Source: Formosa sediminum (lineage in GTDB: Bacteria > Bacteroidota > Bacteroidia > Flavobacteriales > Flavobacteriaceae). Taken from it: a stretch of 64,000 nucleotides of DNA. The stretch is taken from positions 3,815,001-3,879,000 of the forward strand of contig NZ_CP041637.1 of assembly GCF_007197735.1 (NCBI RefSeq), in the 5' to 3' direction. The position numbers and the translations under genes were made by a program. Of this stretch, positions 1-8,877 are shown piece by piece. The notes beneath the pieces are model-generated. The model was not told where the DNA came from and ran no database searches. It was given only the letters and a program-made list of their open reading frames with translations. Numbering within the stretch: position 1 is the stretch's first letter; each line of letters opens with the position of its first letter.

Positions 1-342
1 GGCTTCTTCTATAACAACTTCTTTTAAATAAAAAGATTCTTTATTTAGACTATCTATTTCTATAACCGACATATGTTCTGTAGATTTAAAGCGACTGCTT
101 TTTAAAAAATCTAAGGACTTATTTTTTACAGAAGTGTATAAATATGATTTTATAGCAACCTCATTATTAAATTCGATTTTATCTTCCCAAATCTTAATAA
201 ATACATCTTGAACCAAATCCTTAGCGACGTCGAGGTTATTAACATAACTCTGTGAAAAAACACATAACGAAGCATATAAAGAATCGAAGATTTTCTTATA
301 TTCTGCTAAAGATAATGTATGTATTTCTTTGGCGTACGACAA
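1..342 (-). CDS. ECF-type RNA polymerase sigma-70 factor (partial, 3' end outside window)
   Basis: The minus-strand frame reads without a stop from 342 to the window edge, 114 codons. It begins LSYAKEIHTLSLAEYKKIF and then shows sigma region 2: a helix with YASLCVFSQSYV, followed by DLVQDVFIKIWE, the core-binding and -10 recognition helix typical of Bacteroidota ECF factors. The linker and the start of region 4 follow. A TAA lies directly before codon 1 and no ATG is in frame upstream, so a TTG at 340-342 is the likely start. Region 4, which reads the -35 element, lies outside the window. Bacteroidota ECF factors often pair with FecR-like anti-sigma factors and TonB receptors, but no partner is visible here. 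Confidence 0.8.
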   Translation of the reverse strand, partial: MSYAKEIHTLSLAEYKKIFDSLYASLCVFSQSYVNNLDVAKDLVQDVFIKIWEDKIEFNNEVAIKSYLYTSVKNKSLDFLKSSRFKSTEHMSVIEIDSLNKESFYLKEVVIEEA

Positions 343-698
343 TTATCTATTGAATTAATTTGGTGTCCAAATCTAATTAAAATTAATCGAGTTTAAGTTA
401 CTCTAGATTTTTTTATGATTTAATCAAATTTGTAATATCAAAAAATTATTAATTTATTTTAAACAGTTACTTTTTACTAATCTTATAAAGATACCAAGAA
501 GAACACAACATATATGTGCCTTTACTCTTTTATATGCCCTTCTAAACTTTCTAAAAAGTTTAATATCAATTTTAAAGTGACAACAAAAAAGCTCACAACA
601 ATTGTAAGCTTTATGCATAAAAATTAATACGCTTATATAATTTAAATTTCTTTACAAATTTTCCTTTTACAGACAACGTTATATTAAGCTTAGGTCTT
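343..698. other. Intergenic region between sigma factor and ABC operon
   Basis: No coding potential was seen. The stretch holds the terminator of the ABC operon at 584-612 and the AT-rich leader of the sigma factor gene. No TAnnTTTG element or ECF-like AAC/CGTC pair could be placed convincingly before the sigma factor. Confidence 0.5.
584..612 (-). terminator. Intrinsic terminator of ABC operon
   Basis: On the minus strand an 11-bp stem (588-598 pairing with 602-612, with one G-U pair) and a three-base loop are followed by six U residues. It lies about 90 bp after the stop of the ATPase gene, so it fits as the end of the ABC operon transcript. Confidence 0.7.
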
Positions 699-1400
699 TT
701 AAGAATCTATAGTTGCTAAATACAAGTCTTCTAGTTCTTTTAAAGTAATTTCATCACTTCCAAAAGATTCTACTAACTGACCTTCTTTCATGATTCCAAT
801 ATGAGTACCAATCTGTTTTGCACGAAAAATATCATGTGTTGCCATTAGCGTTGCTACACCTTGTTCTTTAAGCTTTAATAGTAAATTTGAAAACTCATTA
901 CTCGCTCTAGGATCTAATCCAGATGTAGGCTCATCTAAAAGTAATACTTTTGCATGCTTTGCCAATGCTATAGCTATACCTACTTTTTGGCGCATCCCTT
1001 TAGAGTATGCAGAGACCCGTTTTAAATGTGCATTAGATTGGAGTCCTGCTTCCGTTAGAAAATTGATAAACTCTGCCTTAGTATATTTTTTGTTTGCTAA
1101 ACCCACAAAATATTCTAAATTTTCTAATCCTGTTAATGTAGGATAAAGCATTAAGTTTTCTGGAATGTAAGACAGATACATTTTAGTTTCCATATTCTTT
1201 TTACTTACATCCAAACCATTAATACTAACGCTACCCGATGTGGGTTCTATAAAACCTAAAAACAAATTAATAGTAGTAGATTTTCCTGCACCATTAGCTC
1301 CTAACAAACAATAAATATCACCTGCTTCTACTTTAATATTTAAACTATTAAGAGCACAAAAATTATTATATTCTTTTCTTAAGTTAATTGCTTCTAACAT
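699..1400 (-). CDS. ABC transporter ATP-binding protein (ABC-2 export type)
   Basis: A 233-residue ATPase subunit, normal length for an ABC-2 exporter. Walker A is GANGAGKST at residues 34-42. The signature region is YSKGMRQK near 130, Walker B is LLLDEPTSGLDP near 155, and the H-loop is ATHD near 190. It is the last gene of a three-gene operon, three bases after the permease at 1404-2711. With two permeases of the NosY/DUF3526 kind it should form a complex that powers export or membrane extrusion of an unknown substrate. Nothing in the locus identifies the cargo. Confidence 0.92.
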   Translation of the reverse strand: MLEAINLRKEYNNFCALNSLNIKVEAGDIYCLLGANGAGKSTTINLFLGFIEPTSGSVSINGLDVSKKNMETKMYLSYIPENLMLYPTLTGLENLEYFVGLANKKYTKAEFINFLTEAGLQSNAHLKRVSAYSKGMRQKVGIAIALAKHAKVLLLDEPTSGLDPRASNEFSNLLLKLKEQGVATLMATHDIFRAKQIGTHIGIMKEGQLVESFGSDEITLKELEDLYLATIDS

Positions 1401-1403
1401 ATC

Positions 1404-2711
1404 TTAATTACGTTTTGGTTTTGGGAAATTATTAAAATCTTCTACGGTTAATTTTTGATGATTTTTGTACTTATTATAAAAATAATTGGTCCATTCTTTC
1501 TGAAAAATTTTGGCCTCATATTGAAAATTTAAATAGTGTTGCGTATCTGTTTTAGCTATTTTATTCATGGTATTCTGCAATAAAATAGCAGGAGAAAACC
1601 AACTTAAATTTTTGGCTAACGCACGTTGTTTAGTAGATTGATTTTCATACTTACTTTCAAATGCATCCATAAATTTTCTTTTTTCATCTAAAAGAATAAA
1701 ATTTTTATTCCAATACGCTCTAAATCTGTCGTTTGTTTTGTTGTTTTTTTCTAGTTCTGAAGGATTTTCTTCATAATACTTTTGTAAAATAACCTCTTCT
1801 TTCTTTTCAAAGTTTTTTTCAATATCCCGTTTGGCAGTTACAAATTCTACTCTAGAAGGCGCAGGATGTATACTACTTGCCATAATATTTACAAAGCTTG
1901 GTATAATTAAAACAAAAAGTAGCCATGTACCTAATAGTAAAATAATGTTTTGAGAAGACGATTTGTTAAGTAAATTTATTACAAATGCCAAAGCAAACCA
2001 GAACAGTGTATATAAAGCTATACTAAATAATAAAGTAAAGTACGTTGCATTAAAAATATTAACACTTACAACACTTAACGATAACGAGAGTAGTACACTT
2101 ATTATTAACACGATAAATACATAACGAAATACTATTTTTTTTAACAACCATAACTTAATGTTAATAGGCATAGATAATAACAATCTTAATGTACCTTGTT
2201 CTTTTTCTGAAGACAGAATGTTATAGCTAAATGCAATAATTAGTAATGGTAAAATAAACACAAATACAAAGGCTAAATCAAATCCGCCTGTAGCTATATT
2301 CATCGGATTTTCAAAATTATCATTATCCTTCCCGGCATTAGTAGACGAAATATTAATTTTAGTATAGTATGGAAAAATATCGCTTTGCCCATTACTAATT
2401 GCCGCCAGTGCTGCTGGCTCTGAAGTTAAATAAACGCCGCCATAATAATTGCCCATACCAACAGGATTAGATGGGTCTTCAAAAAATCTAGCAGGGGCTT
2501 TTTGTGCTCCATTTTCTATAGATTTTAAGGTGTTTTTATGATTAGTATAAAATGTTTGTTCTTTTTCTTTTACTAACGCAATACCTTCTAATTGTTTATT
2601 AACTCTATTTTCACCGTTATAAGAGGCAAATAAAATAAATACAAAAAGAAAAAATACTAAAATTAATACTAAAGGGTTTCTAACTATATTTTTTAGTTCC
2701 AGTTTAATCAT
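1404..2711 (-). CDS. ABC-2 type permease, DUF3526-like (second gene)
   Basis: A 435-residue membrane protein. One hydrophobic segment lies at about residues 13-30, then a large extracytoplasmic loop, then a run of hydrophobic segments from about 145 to 285, with another soluble region at the C-terminus. The FNILSSEKEQGTLRLLLS-like stretch near 165-180 is the cytoplasmic coupling motif common to ABC-2 permeases of the NosY/Gld type. Its start overlaps the stop of the upstream permease by four bases (ATGA), so the two are translationally coupled. It resembles its neighbour in topology and probably pairs with it as a heterodimer. Confidence 0.85.
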   Translation of the reverse strand: MIKLELKNIVRNPLVLILVFFLFVFILFASYNGENRVNKQLEGIALVKEKEQTFYTNHKNTLKSIENGAQKAPARFFEDPSNPVGMGNYYGGVYLTSEPAALAAISNGQSDIFPYYTKINISSTNAGKDNDNFENPMNIATGGFDLAFVFVFILPLLIIAFSYNILSSEKEQGTLRLLLSMPINIKLWLLKKIVFRYVFIVLIISVLLSLSLSVVSVNIFNATYFTLLFSIALYTLFWFALAFVINLLNKSSSQNIILLLGTWLLFVLIIPSFVNIMASSIHPAPSRVEFVTAKRDIEKNFEKKEEVILQKYYEENPSELEKNNKTNDRFRAYWNKNFILLDEKRKFMDAFESKYENQSTKQRALAKNLSWFSPAILLQNTMNKIAKTDTQHYLNFQYEAKIFQKEWTNYFYNKYKNHQKLTVEDFNNFPKPKRN

Positions 2712-4093
2712 TTCAATTTATTTTTTTGAACAGAGAGAATTACCAAAAGACCACTAAATAACCACCATACTACTAAAAGCAATAAATTACTAGTACTTTT
2801 TTCCATGGTTTGTGCTAATGTAACAGGTTGATACTCAAACTTTACGTTTTTCTTAAAAAAATCAGAATCTACAGCACCTCTTGGGCCACTATTTAAACTA
2901 CTAATTAATGCATTTCTATATTCTTCTGCCTGGTATGTAAAATTATAATGAGATTGCAAATCACTTTTTGCAAACTGCATAGATAACATGCGCATTAAAA
3001 TTGTTGGAGATATAAACGCATTAAATTGATGTACTTTAAGTTGATCTAGATATACATTATTTAATTGTGTCATAGCATTTTTATATACAGAAGTCTCATA
3101 TCTCTCTCCTTCTTGCATAAGTAATTGACTATAACTTACAGGAAGTTCTTCTATACTTTTAACTTGATACGTTTTTAAAAGACTATCCTTAAAGGCAATG
3201 GCTTTTTCTGATGTAGGGTCGTGACCATTAATACCGTTATCCAATGCTGTTTTTATATTTTCTTGATAGGTAATTGCTGAAGGTGTTTTATGTGTTTTTT
3301 TAGAAATATCTGCAGTTAATTTTGGCATTAACAATGCTGAAATCATCCAAAAACTTAGTAAAATAATTAAAGATAAATTGCTGCTTTTTGCCCATACGGA
3401 TATCGCTATAGACAGATGAATAAAAACACCATAATATACAAACAAACTAATTACAATAAGTATGTATCGTAATAGGTCTCCATTTTCGTAATTTGAAAAT
3501 AGAACAAAACAAAATCCAAGTATAAAAATGGGTATTAATAATAAAAGTAGTGCCAGCCATATTCCTATTACTTTCCCCAATACTAGTTTTTTCTTAGATG
3601 CACCTTGACTAATTATAAGTTGTAAAGTTCCGCTTTCTTTTTCGATAGTAAAACTGTTAAAACCTAATAAAATTATAAGCAAAGGCATTAAATATATAAA
3701 AACATATGCTGGACTTAAATCAGCAAATCTGGCCAAATCATTTTGATCTGTTATTTGTTTATAGGAAGCTGAATTTTGTCGATGTGCTTCTAAAAAAACA
3801 GAAACTCCAAGATATTTATTTAATCCATTATCTATTAAGGATAGTACTGGCATAGGTTTAAAAGCAAATGTACCGTAATGGCCTGCCGAATGAGCACTTT
3901 TTTCACCTTGATTTTCCCATTGTTGTCTGGCCAATTCTTCAGCGGCTCTATGCTCTTGTTGAATTTTTATATTGGTATTCCAACTAATACACATTGAGAG
4001 CACAAGTAATATTAAAAGTAAGATACCTGTTAATCGAAATCTATTATTTCGTAAAAGTTCTTTTACTTCCTTTTTTGCAATTAATAAAATCAT
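2708..4093 (-). CDS. ABC-2 type permease, DUF3526-like (first gene)
   Basis: A 461-residue membrane protein and the first gene of the operon. A short cytoplasmic N-terminus (MILLIAKKEVKELLRNNRF) leads into the first membrane segment, then a large outer loop and several membrane segments from about 135 to 260. The coupling motif FTIEKESGTLQLIISQG lies near 150, and a final hydrophobic segment is at the C-terminus. Layout and motif match the neighbouring permease, so the pair probably arose by duplication. The family is known for copper/NosY-like and gliding-type exporters. The substrate here is unknown. Confidence 0.85.
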   Translation of the reverse strand: MILLIAKKEVKELLRNNRFRLTGILLLILLVLSMCISWNTNIKIQQEHRAAEELARQQWENQGEKSAHSAGHYGTFAFKPMPVLSLIDNGLNKYLGVSVFLEAHRQNSASYKQITDQNDLARFADLSPAYVFIYLMPLLIILLGFNSFTIEKESGTLQLIISQGASKKKLVLGKVIGIWLALLLLLIPIFILGFCFVLFSNYENGDLLRYILIVISLFVYYGVFIHLSIAISVWAKSSNLSLIILLSFWMISALLMPKLTADISKKTHKTPSAITYQENIKTALDNGINGHDPTSEKAIAFKDSLLKTYQVKSIEELPVSYSQLLMQEGERYETSVYKNAMTQLNNVYLDQLKVHQFNAFISPTILMRMLSMQFAKSDLQSHYNFTYQAEEYRNALISSLNSGPRGAVDSDFFKKNVKFEYQPVTLAQTMEKSTSNLLLLVVWWLFSGLLVILSVQKNKLK

Positions 4094-4264
4094 AGAAATT
4101 TATAGTATGTATTAGGTATTGAAAGATCAAATAAAAAACAACTTCTTAATATTTAAAAAGATTAAATAAAAGTAACTCTATTATTGAAAGTATTCTTAAT
4201 TATTTATGTAATTTTTTGATTTACTATTTTAGGATTAAGATATCTTATAAAACAAATATAAACG

Positions 4265-4316
4265 CAAAAAAAGCAGTTAATTAGGCATCTATAGCTTAAT
4301 CTTAACTGCTTTTTTA
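4265..4316 (-). terminator. Bidirectional-looking intrinsic terminator
   Basis: A perfect stem AAAGCAGTTAA / TTAACTGCTTT (about 4269-4280 with 4302-4313) has A/T tracts on both sides. It lies 30-80 bp after the stop of the T9SS protein gene at 4346-5110 and before the divergent-facing start of the ABC operon, so its likely use is to end the minus-strand T9SS transcript. Confidence 0.75.
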
Positions 4317-4345
4317 TTATAAAATTAGCAAACGCGAATAGGTGT

Positions 4346-5110
4346 TTATTTTTTTATAAATTTAATAGTATTACCACTTTCAAGTTTCAAAAAGTATAAT
4401 CCACTTAATAAATTACTTACTCCAATTTTTTGATTATCAGAAATAGTTCCAGACTTAACAACAGCTCCTAAAACATTAAAAATATTATAATTTTCTGTTG
4501 TTTTTAAACCTGAAATTTGAACAAAATCTGATGATGGACTAGGGAATAATTTAAGAGTATTGTTTGCATATACCTCATCATTTATTCCTAGTGTAGGTCC
4601 GTCAACAAGTGTAAATAAAAAATGACCGCTATTATCACCGTTAGTTCTTGTAAAAGTTAGTGTGGTAACAGGGGTAGTAAATTCTATAATTCCTTTAGCT
4701 ACACTAGCCACTAATGTTTTGGAATTTGCTGCTGCTAAGCCATAATTAGATAAAAGTGTAAAATCGTGATTAAATTCTGTTGTTGAACTCACCCAATCTT
4801 TTACGTAAAATTTTAAATTTGGTATAGCTTGTTCAAAAGTAATAGTACAAGAATAATTTCCAACAGGGTTATATCTTATTGCTGGTGTATTCCACGCTCC
4901 TGGATACGATTCATAAGAGTCTCCTGTAAAACCTCCGTAATTATAAGATTCTACATCATGATCTCCTTCAGAAAAAGCAATAGTGAAATTTACATCTCCT
5001 AAAACACCTTCAGTAGCAGAAGTATATGTTGCGAAACTTTGCGCATAAGACAAACCTGTTGTAGCTAATCCAACAATAGCCATTAAAATGTTTTTGTAAT
5101 TTTTTTTCAT
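4346..5110 (-). CDS. Secreted protein with T9SS type A sorting domain (paralog 1)
   Basis: A 254-residue exported protein. The N-terminus MKKNYKNILMAIVGLATTG followed by LSYAQ is a signal peptide with probable cleavage near residue 23. The middle is an unassigned beta-rich domain with no catalytic motif I recognise. The last ~70 residues, from LKLFPSPSSDFVQISG to KFIKK, are a type A C-terminal sorting domain of the type IX secretion system, so the protein should be sent to the cell surface or released. It is a tandem paralog of the gene at 5622-6380, and both share an ECF-like promoter about 150 bases or more upstream. Confidence 0.85.
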   Translation of the reverse strand: MKKNYKNILMAIVGLATTGLSYAQSFATYTSATEGVLGDVNFTIAFSEGDHDVESYNYGGFTGDSYESYPGAWNTPAIRYNPVGNYSCTITFEQAIPNLKFYVKDWVSSTTEFNHDFTLLSNYGLAAANSKTLVASVAKGIIEFTTPVTTLTFTRTNGDNSGHFLFTLVDGPTLGINDEVYANNTLKLFPSPSSDFVQISGLKTTENYNIFNVLGAVVKSGTISDNQKIGVSNLLSGLYFLKLESGNTIKFIKK

Positions 5111-5621
5111 GTGTGTAATGATTTGATTAATTAAAAGATTTAATATTAATATTTGATAAAATAGAGTTTAGTCTGATTGTAATATTACAAGTAACCAAAC
5201 AGTTATTTTTTATAGTACTTTATTTATTTAACTAAAATCTTAACTATTATTTACTCTAAGACGACAAAACTCTTTAGAAGGGTTAAAAAAAAGTTAATTT
5301 TATTTTAGATAAATAATTTTTTAACGAATAAATATTGAATGTACTTCATTGTAATTTTTGGCTTGCTTAATAGCGATATAATTTTATGATCTATATATGA
5401 TAATTAATCATTAGAGACCTAATATTATTGCTGCTTGAAATAATGGCTATAAATTCAATATACCTCTTGAGATTCTAATATTTCATTCTAATAGAAAAGT
5501 TTAATATGTCTATTACGCTTTTACTGATCTAAATAAAAAGAGATGTAATTACAAGAACTAAAACTAATTTTAGTTTATTCTATGCTTTTTTTATTACAAG
5601 ATTATGAAACGATATTATCGT
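5111..5621. other. Intergenic region between T9SS paralogs
   Basis: No gene was seen. It contains the ECF-like promoter of the downstream paralog (5255-5300), a leader of roughly 145 bases, and a weak hairpin AAACTAA/TTAGTTT at 5561-5576 just after the stop of the upstream paralog. That hairpin lacks a clear U-tract on the minus strand. Confidence 0.5.
5256..5290 (-). promoter_or_regulatory. ECF-sigma-like promoter of T9SS paralog 1
   Basis: Read on the minus strand this is TTAACCC, then a 16-base spacer, then CGTCTTAG. AAC at -35 and CGTC at -10 with 16-17 bases between is the classical ECF sigma layout. The same block, with the same 16-base spacer, precedes the second paralog at 6567-6600, and sequence between and around the boxes is also largely shared. 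The start codon lies about 145 bases further on. Confidence 0.6.
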
Positions 5622-6380
5622 TTATTTTTTTACGAATTTAATTGTGTTTCCTTTTTCAAGTTTTAGAATGTAAATACCTTTCATTAAATTACTTATTCGA
5701 ATTTTTTGATTATCAGAGATAACTCCAGATTTAACAACAGATCCTAAAACATTGAATATTTCATACTTTTCTGTAGCTTTTAATCCTGAAATTTGAATAA
5801 AATCTGAAGATGGATTTGGGAATAGTTTAAGGCTAACATTTTCTGCATATACATCATTAATACCTAATGTAGATCCACCAGCAAAAGTAAAATAATGACT
5901 TCTAGAACTAGATCCACTAGTTCTTTTAAAAGTTAAGGTAGTAACTGGGTTATCAAACTGAATAATTCCATCAGCTACACCTACAGTTAAGGTCTTCGAG
6001 TCTGTTGCTGTCAAGTCATAATTTGATAAAATAGTAAAATTCTCATTAAACTCGAAAGTTGCAAATAGCCAATCTGCTATGTAAAACTTCAAATTAGGAA
6101 TCGCTTCATTAAATGTAATTGTACATTCAAAATCTGCTCCAGGCTTAATTTTTATAACTGGTTGCCCCCAACTACCTTCATAAGAAGAATAAGAATCTCC
6201 TTGCAAGTTAGTTGTTGCTATTTCAGGAGAATGAACCGCATCCATTGAAATAGTAAAAGGTACAGTTCCTAGCACACCTGAATTAGCAGAAGTAAACGTT
6301 GCGAAAGTCTGTGCATACGATAATCCAGATGTTACCAAAGCAATAATTACTAATAATAGGTTTTTGTAGTTTTTTTCCAT
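5622..6380 (-). CDS. Secreted protein with T9SS type A sorting domain (paralog 2)
   Basis: A 252-residue exported protein, clearly paralogous to the one at 4346-5110 along its whole length. It shares the signal peptide ending in GLSYAQ, the pattern FATFTSANSGVLGTVPFTI, a repeated EAIPNLKFYIADW segment and the ending LKLFPNPSSDFIQISG to KFVKK. The C-terminal part is a type A T9SS sorting domain. The conserved central domain has no motif I can assign. The tandem arrangement and the shared upstream promoter block show a gene-plus-promoter duplication, with the central domains now clearly diverged. Confidence 0.85.
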   Translation of the reverse strand: MEKNYKNLLLVIIALVTSGLSYAQTFATFTSANSGVLGTVPFTISMDAVHSPEIATTNLQGDSYSSYEGSWGQPVIKIKPGADFECTITFNEAIPNLKFYIADWLFATFEFNENFTILSNYDLTATDSKTLTVGVADGIIQFDNPVTTLTFKRTSGSSSRSHYFTFAGGSTLGINDVYAENVSLKLFPNPSSDFIQISGLKATEKYEIFNVLGSVVKSGVISDNQKIRISNLMKGIYILKLEKGNTIKFVKK

Positions 6381-6566
6381 TTTAAATAATTTAATTGTTA
6401 AAAGTCTTTTTTTTAAATGTTTGCTAATTATACAATAATATACACGCTATGTTATTTGAACAGTAAGTAATGTTGTTTAGGTTTGTAATGCCTATACACT
6501 ATTAACCTACATGGTATACAATATAATTAATTCGAATTCTTAATAAAATTTGACCACTATTTTAAT

Positions 6567-6600
6567 CTAAGACGATATAACACTATAATAGGGTTAAAAA
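6567..6600 (-). promoter_or_regulatory. ECF-sigma-like promoter of T9SS paralog 2
   Basis: On the minus strand: TTAACCC, a 16-base spacer, then CGTCTTAG. Both boxes and the spacer length match the copy at 5256-5290. The start codon is about 185 bases downstream, giving a long leader. Assignment to an ECF factor rests on the AAC/CGTC box pattern known for that sigma class. Confidence 0.6.
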
Positions 6601-7012
6601 AAAGTTAACTTTTTTTAATCAAAGTGTATTTTTTTAACATAAAAGATTTAACTAATTAAATTTTATTGTTGGCTCAACTAATATTTATTGAAAACACCTT
6701 AAAGTAATAAGGCCTTTCTTAAATTGATAGTGTCTTCGAAATTTTCACCAAATAGAGCAAAAACAATTTACAATTAAGTTTACATGTAAAAATCTTCATT
6801 TATTTTTTTGGAGCACATAGGTTGATTTAATATCGAACTTAAAATATTTCTTTTATAGTGTTTACAAAATAATTACAAAGAGTAAACAGACCTATATTAA
6901 AATTTTAATTGTCATACATTCACTTAAACAGCGATAAAATTCTACTGATTATTAGCACTCGCTTTTATAAAATCATAGGCAAAACTTACAAATCACCTAC
7001 TTTGTAAAACAC

Positions 7013-7050
7013 AAAAAACCTGAACAATAAACATATTGTTCAGGTTTAAT
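7013..7050 (-). terminator. Intrinsic terminator of SusCD operon
   Basis: A perfect 11-bp stem ACCTGAACAAT / ATTGTTCAGGT (7018-7028 with 7035-7045) has a six-base loop and is followed on the minus strand by a run of U. It lies about 65 bases after the stop of the SusD gene. Confidence 0.85.
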
Positions 7051-7110
7051 TTATTTTTATAATCCTTTAATAAGGTAACGTTTATTTAGGACTAAAAAAT
7101 AACAGTTTTA

Positions 7111-8874
7111 TTAATATCCGAAATTTTGTGTAATACCCTCCGTAACATCTATGGTTGATTGCGGAATAGCAAATACTCTTAAATACGGCTCTGTTATAGC
7201 TTTGGCTGTATAAGCTCTATCGTAAGTATTAAAACGAATCATTTGTTTTCTACGATACATTTCCCAATACATTTCAAAACCAATTTCATTATATAAAATT
7301 TCTTCGTCTATAGAAGCTATTGCTGTTCCTGGAGCATTGTCAAATAAAGCCTCTCGAGTTCTGCTTGTTCTAAGCGTGTTAATATCTGCTAAAGCAAGAG
7401 CAGTTGATCCTTTGCGATAGTAAGCTTCTGCTCGCATTGCATACATTCCTCCTAAACGAAATAACGGAACATCAACGGCGCTATTACCATTTCCATTTTC
7501 TGGATCAAATTCCCATTTAAAATTACGCACACCTCGATTAATTTGATCTTGAGATAGCACTGCTTCTAAAGGATTATTAAAATCCATTTCAGGTGTAAAA
7601 TCCATAGGTATAGTCGTATTCTTTTCCATATAAAGTTTACTAATTGCTATTCTCCCATCAGCTGTCATGTCAAACCCACCATCACCACTAAGTGTTGGTC
7701 CATATTGTTGACCTACTTGAAGTCCTCTATTAAAATGAACTAAATATTTACCGGTATCGGGTCTTGTGTCTTCTGCTGGCAAACTTACTGTAGTACCATC
7801 ATTCATAAACCATGTCCCATCAGAATACTGATAGTATCTGTGAAATCTAGGATCGTCATGATTCCCTTCCCATGTATAATAAAATTCGGGTTCTACACAA
7901 GAGCCATTTGTCCCTCTGTTGTCTGGAGTTTGTTTTTGAGCTCTAGCAGTAGACATGTAAGCAAAATCATTATCGCTACGTCTAATATTATCGTTTTCTT
8001 GTATAACTGCAAAAATTATTTCAGATCCGTGTGTATTATTAATCGCGAAATTATCAAAATAGTTACTTTCTAAACTAAAGTTTCCATTAATTAATAAAGA
8101 CGTATAATAAATCACTTTATCCATATCAGAGCCATCATTATCTACAGCAGTTTCTATAAAGTCAAAATTAGAGGACTCATTATAACGGTCTTTAAAAACG
8201 GCTCTATTTAAATACATATCTGCAAGTAATGCATATGCAGCCTGCTTGGTAAAGCGTCCATTATTGGTTTGTTGTTCACCTAAATTTACGAGATCAGGAA
8301 TAATAGTTTCAACTTCTATAATTAAATCATCTATAGCAGATTCAGCTTGAAGAAAAACTAAAGATTTTTCTTCTGAGAACACATCTCTATAAGGGGCTTG
8401 ATTAAACAAATCTAAAGTAGTATACACATATAATACTAATAAGCCTCTAGCTTCAGCCATAAATAAATCGTAATTTTCGTAATCAGGATTTTCCTGTAGA
8501 GATTCAATAGCTGTTAACGTTTTGGTTATACCACTTGTAAGATTATCCCAAGCTGTAGAAACTGCTGCATTATTAGTACCCCAAGTAAATTCCGTCAAGG
8601 CTCTCCACTTACCTCCATCTCCCCAGTCGCTACCACGTGTAGGCAACATACACTCATCTGTAGGGTACTCTTGCAACCCAAATACACTACCATGATCTGT
8701 AAATGTTCCTTCTGCTAGCTGCCCATAGGCAGCAGCCATTGCACTTTCTGGATTAGAGGTTTCCCCTCCAATAACTTCATCTATCACATCTTCTTCCAAA
8801 TCCGTACAACTAAAGACGAATGCACTTAGAAAAAAAATAAGAGTTGTTTTTGATATTATATTTGACATTTTCAT
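7111..8874 (-). CDS. SusD/RagB-like nutrient-binding outer membrane lipoprotein
   Basis: A 587-residue surface lipoprotein. The signal peptide ends in a lipobox (FVFSCTDLEED, Cys at about 23). The body has the SusD pattern: an N-terminal TPR-like part (YGQLAEGTFTDHG; WDNLTSGI; YDLFMAEARGLLVLYVYTTLDLFNQAP) and a C-terminal RagB/SusD part ending IDEEILYNEIGFEMYWEM and RAIPQSTID-like sequence. SusD proteins form the lid over a SusC TonB-dependent channel and bind the ligand. The gene starts three bases after the SusC gene stops, so they are co-transcribed. The ligand is not given by the sequence. The neighbouring phosphodiesterases suggest a phospholipid-derived compound rather than a glycan. 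Confidence 0.92.
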   Translation of the reverse strand: MKMSNIISKTTLIFFLSAFVFSCTDLEEDVIDEVIGGETSNPESAMAAAYGQLAEGTFTDHGSVFGLQEYPTDECMLPTRGSDWGDGGKWRALTEFTWGTNNAAVSTAWDNLTSGITKTLTAIESLQENPDYENYDLFMAEARGLLVLYVYTTLDLFNQAPYRDVFSEEKSLVFLQAESAIDDLIIEVETIIPDLVNLGEQQTNNGRFTKQAAYALLADMYLNRAVFKDRYNESSNFDFIETAVDNDGSDMDKVIYYTSLLINGNFSLESNYFDNFAINNTHGSEIIFAVIQENDNIRRSDNDFAYMSTARAQKQTPDNRGTNGSCVEPEFYYTWEGNHDDPRFHRYYQYSDGTWFMNDGTTVSLPAEDTRPDTGKYLVHFNRGLQVGQQYGPTLSGDGGFDMTADGRIAISKLYMEKNTTIPMDFTPEMDFNNPLEAVLSQDQINRGVRNFKWEFDPENGNGNSAVDVPLFRLGGMYAMRAEAYYRKGSTALALADINTLRTSRTREALFDNAPGTAIASIDEEILYNEIGFEMYWEMYRRKQMIRFNTYDRAYTAKAITEPYLRVFAIPQSTIDVTEGITQNFGY

Positions 8875-8877
8875 AAA

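Larger units (their letters stand above)
6381..7110. other. Intergenic region between T9SS paralog 2 and SusD gene
   Basis: No gene was seen. It holds the ECF-like promoter of paralog 2 (6567-6600) and the terminator of the SusCD operon (7018-7050). The part between about 6620 and 7010 is AT-rich with no structure I could support. Confidence 0.5.
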
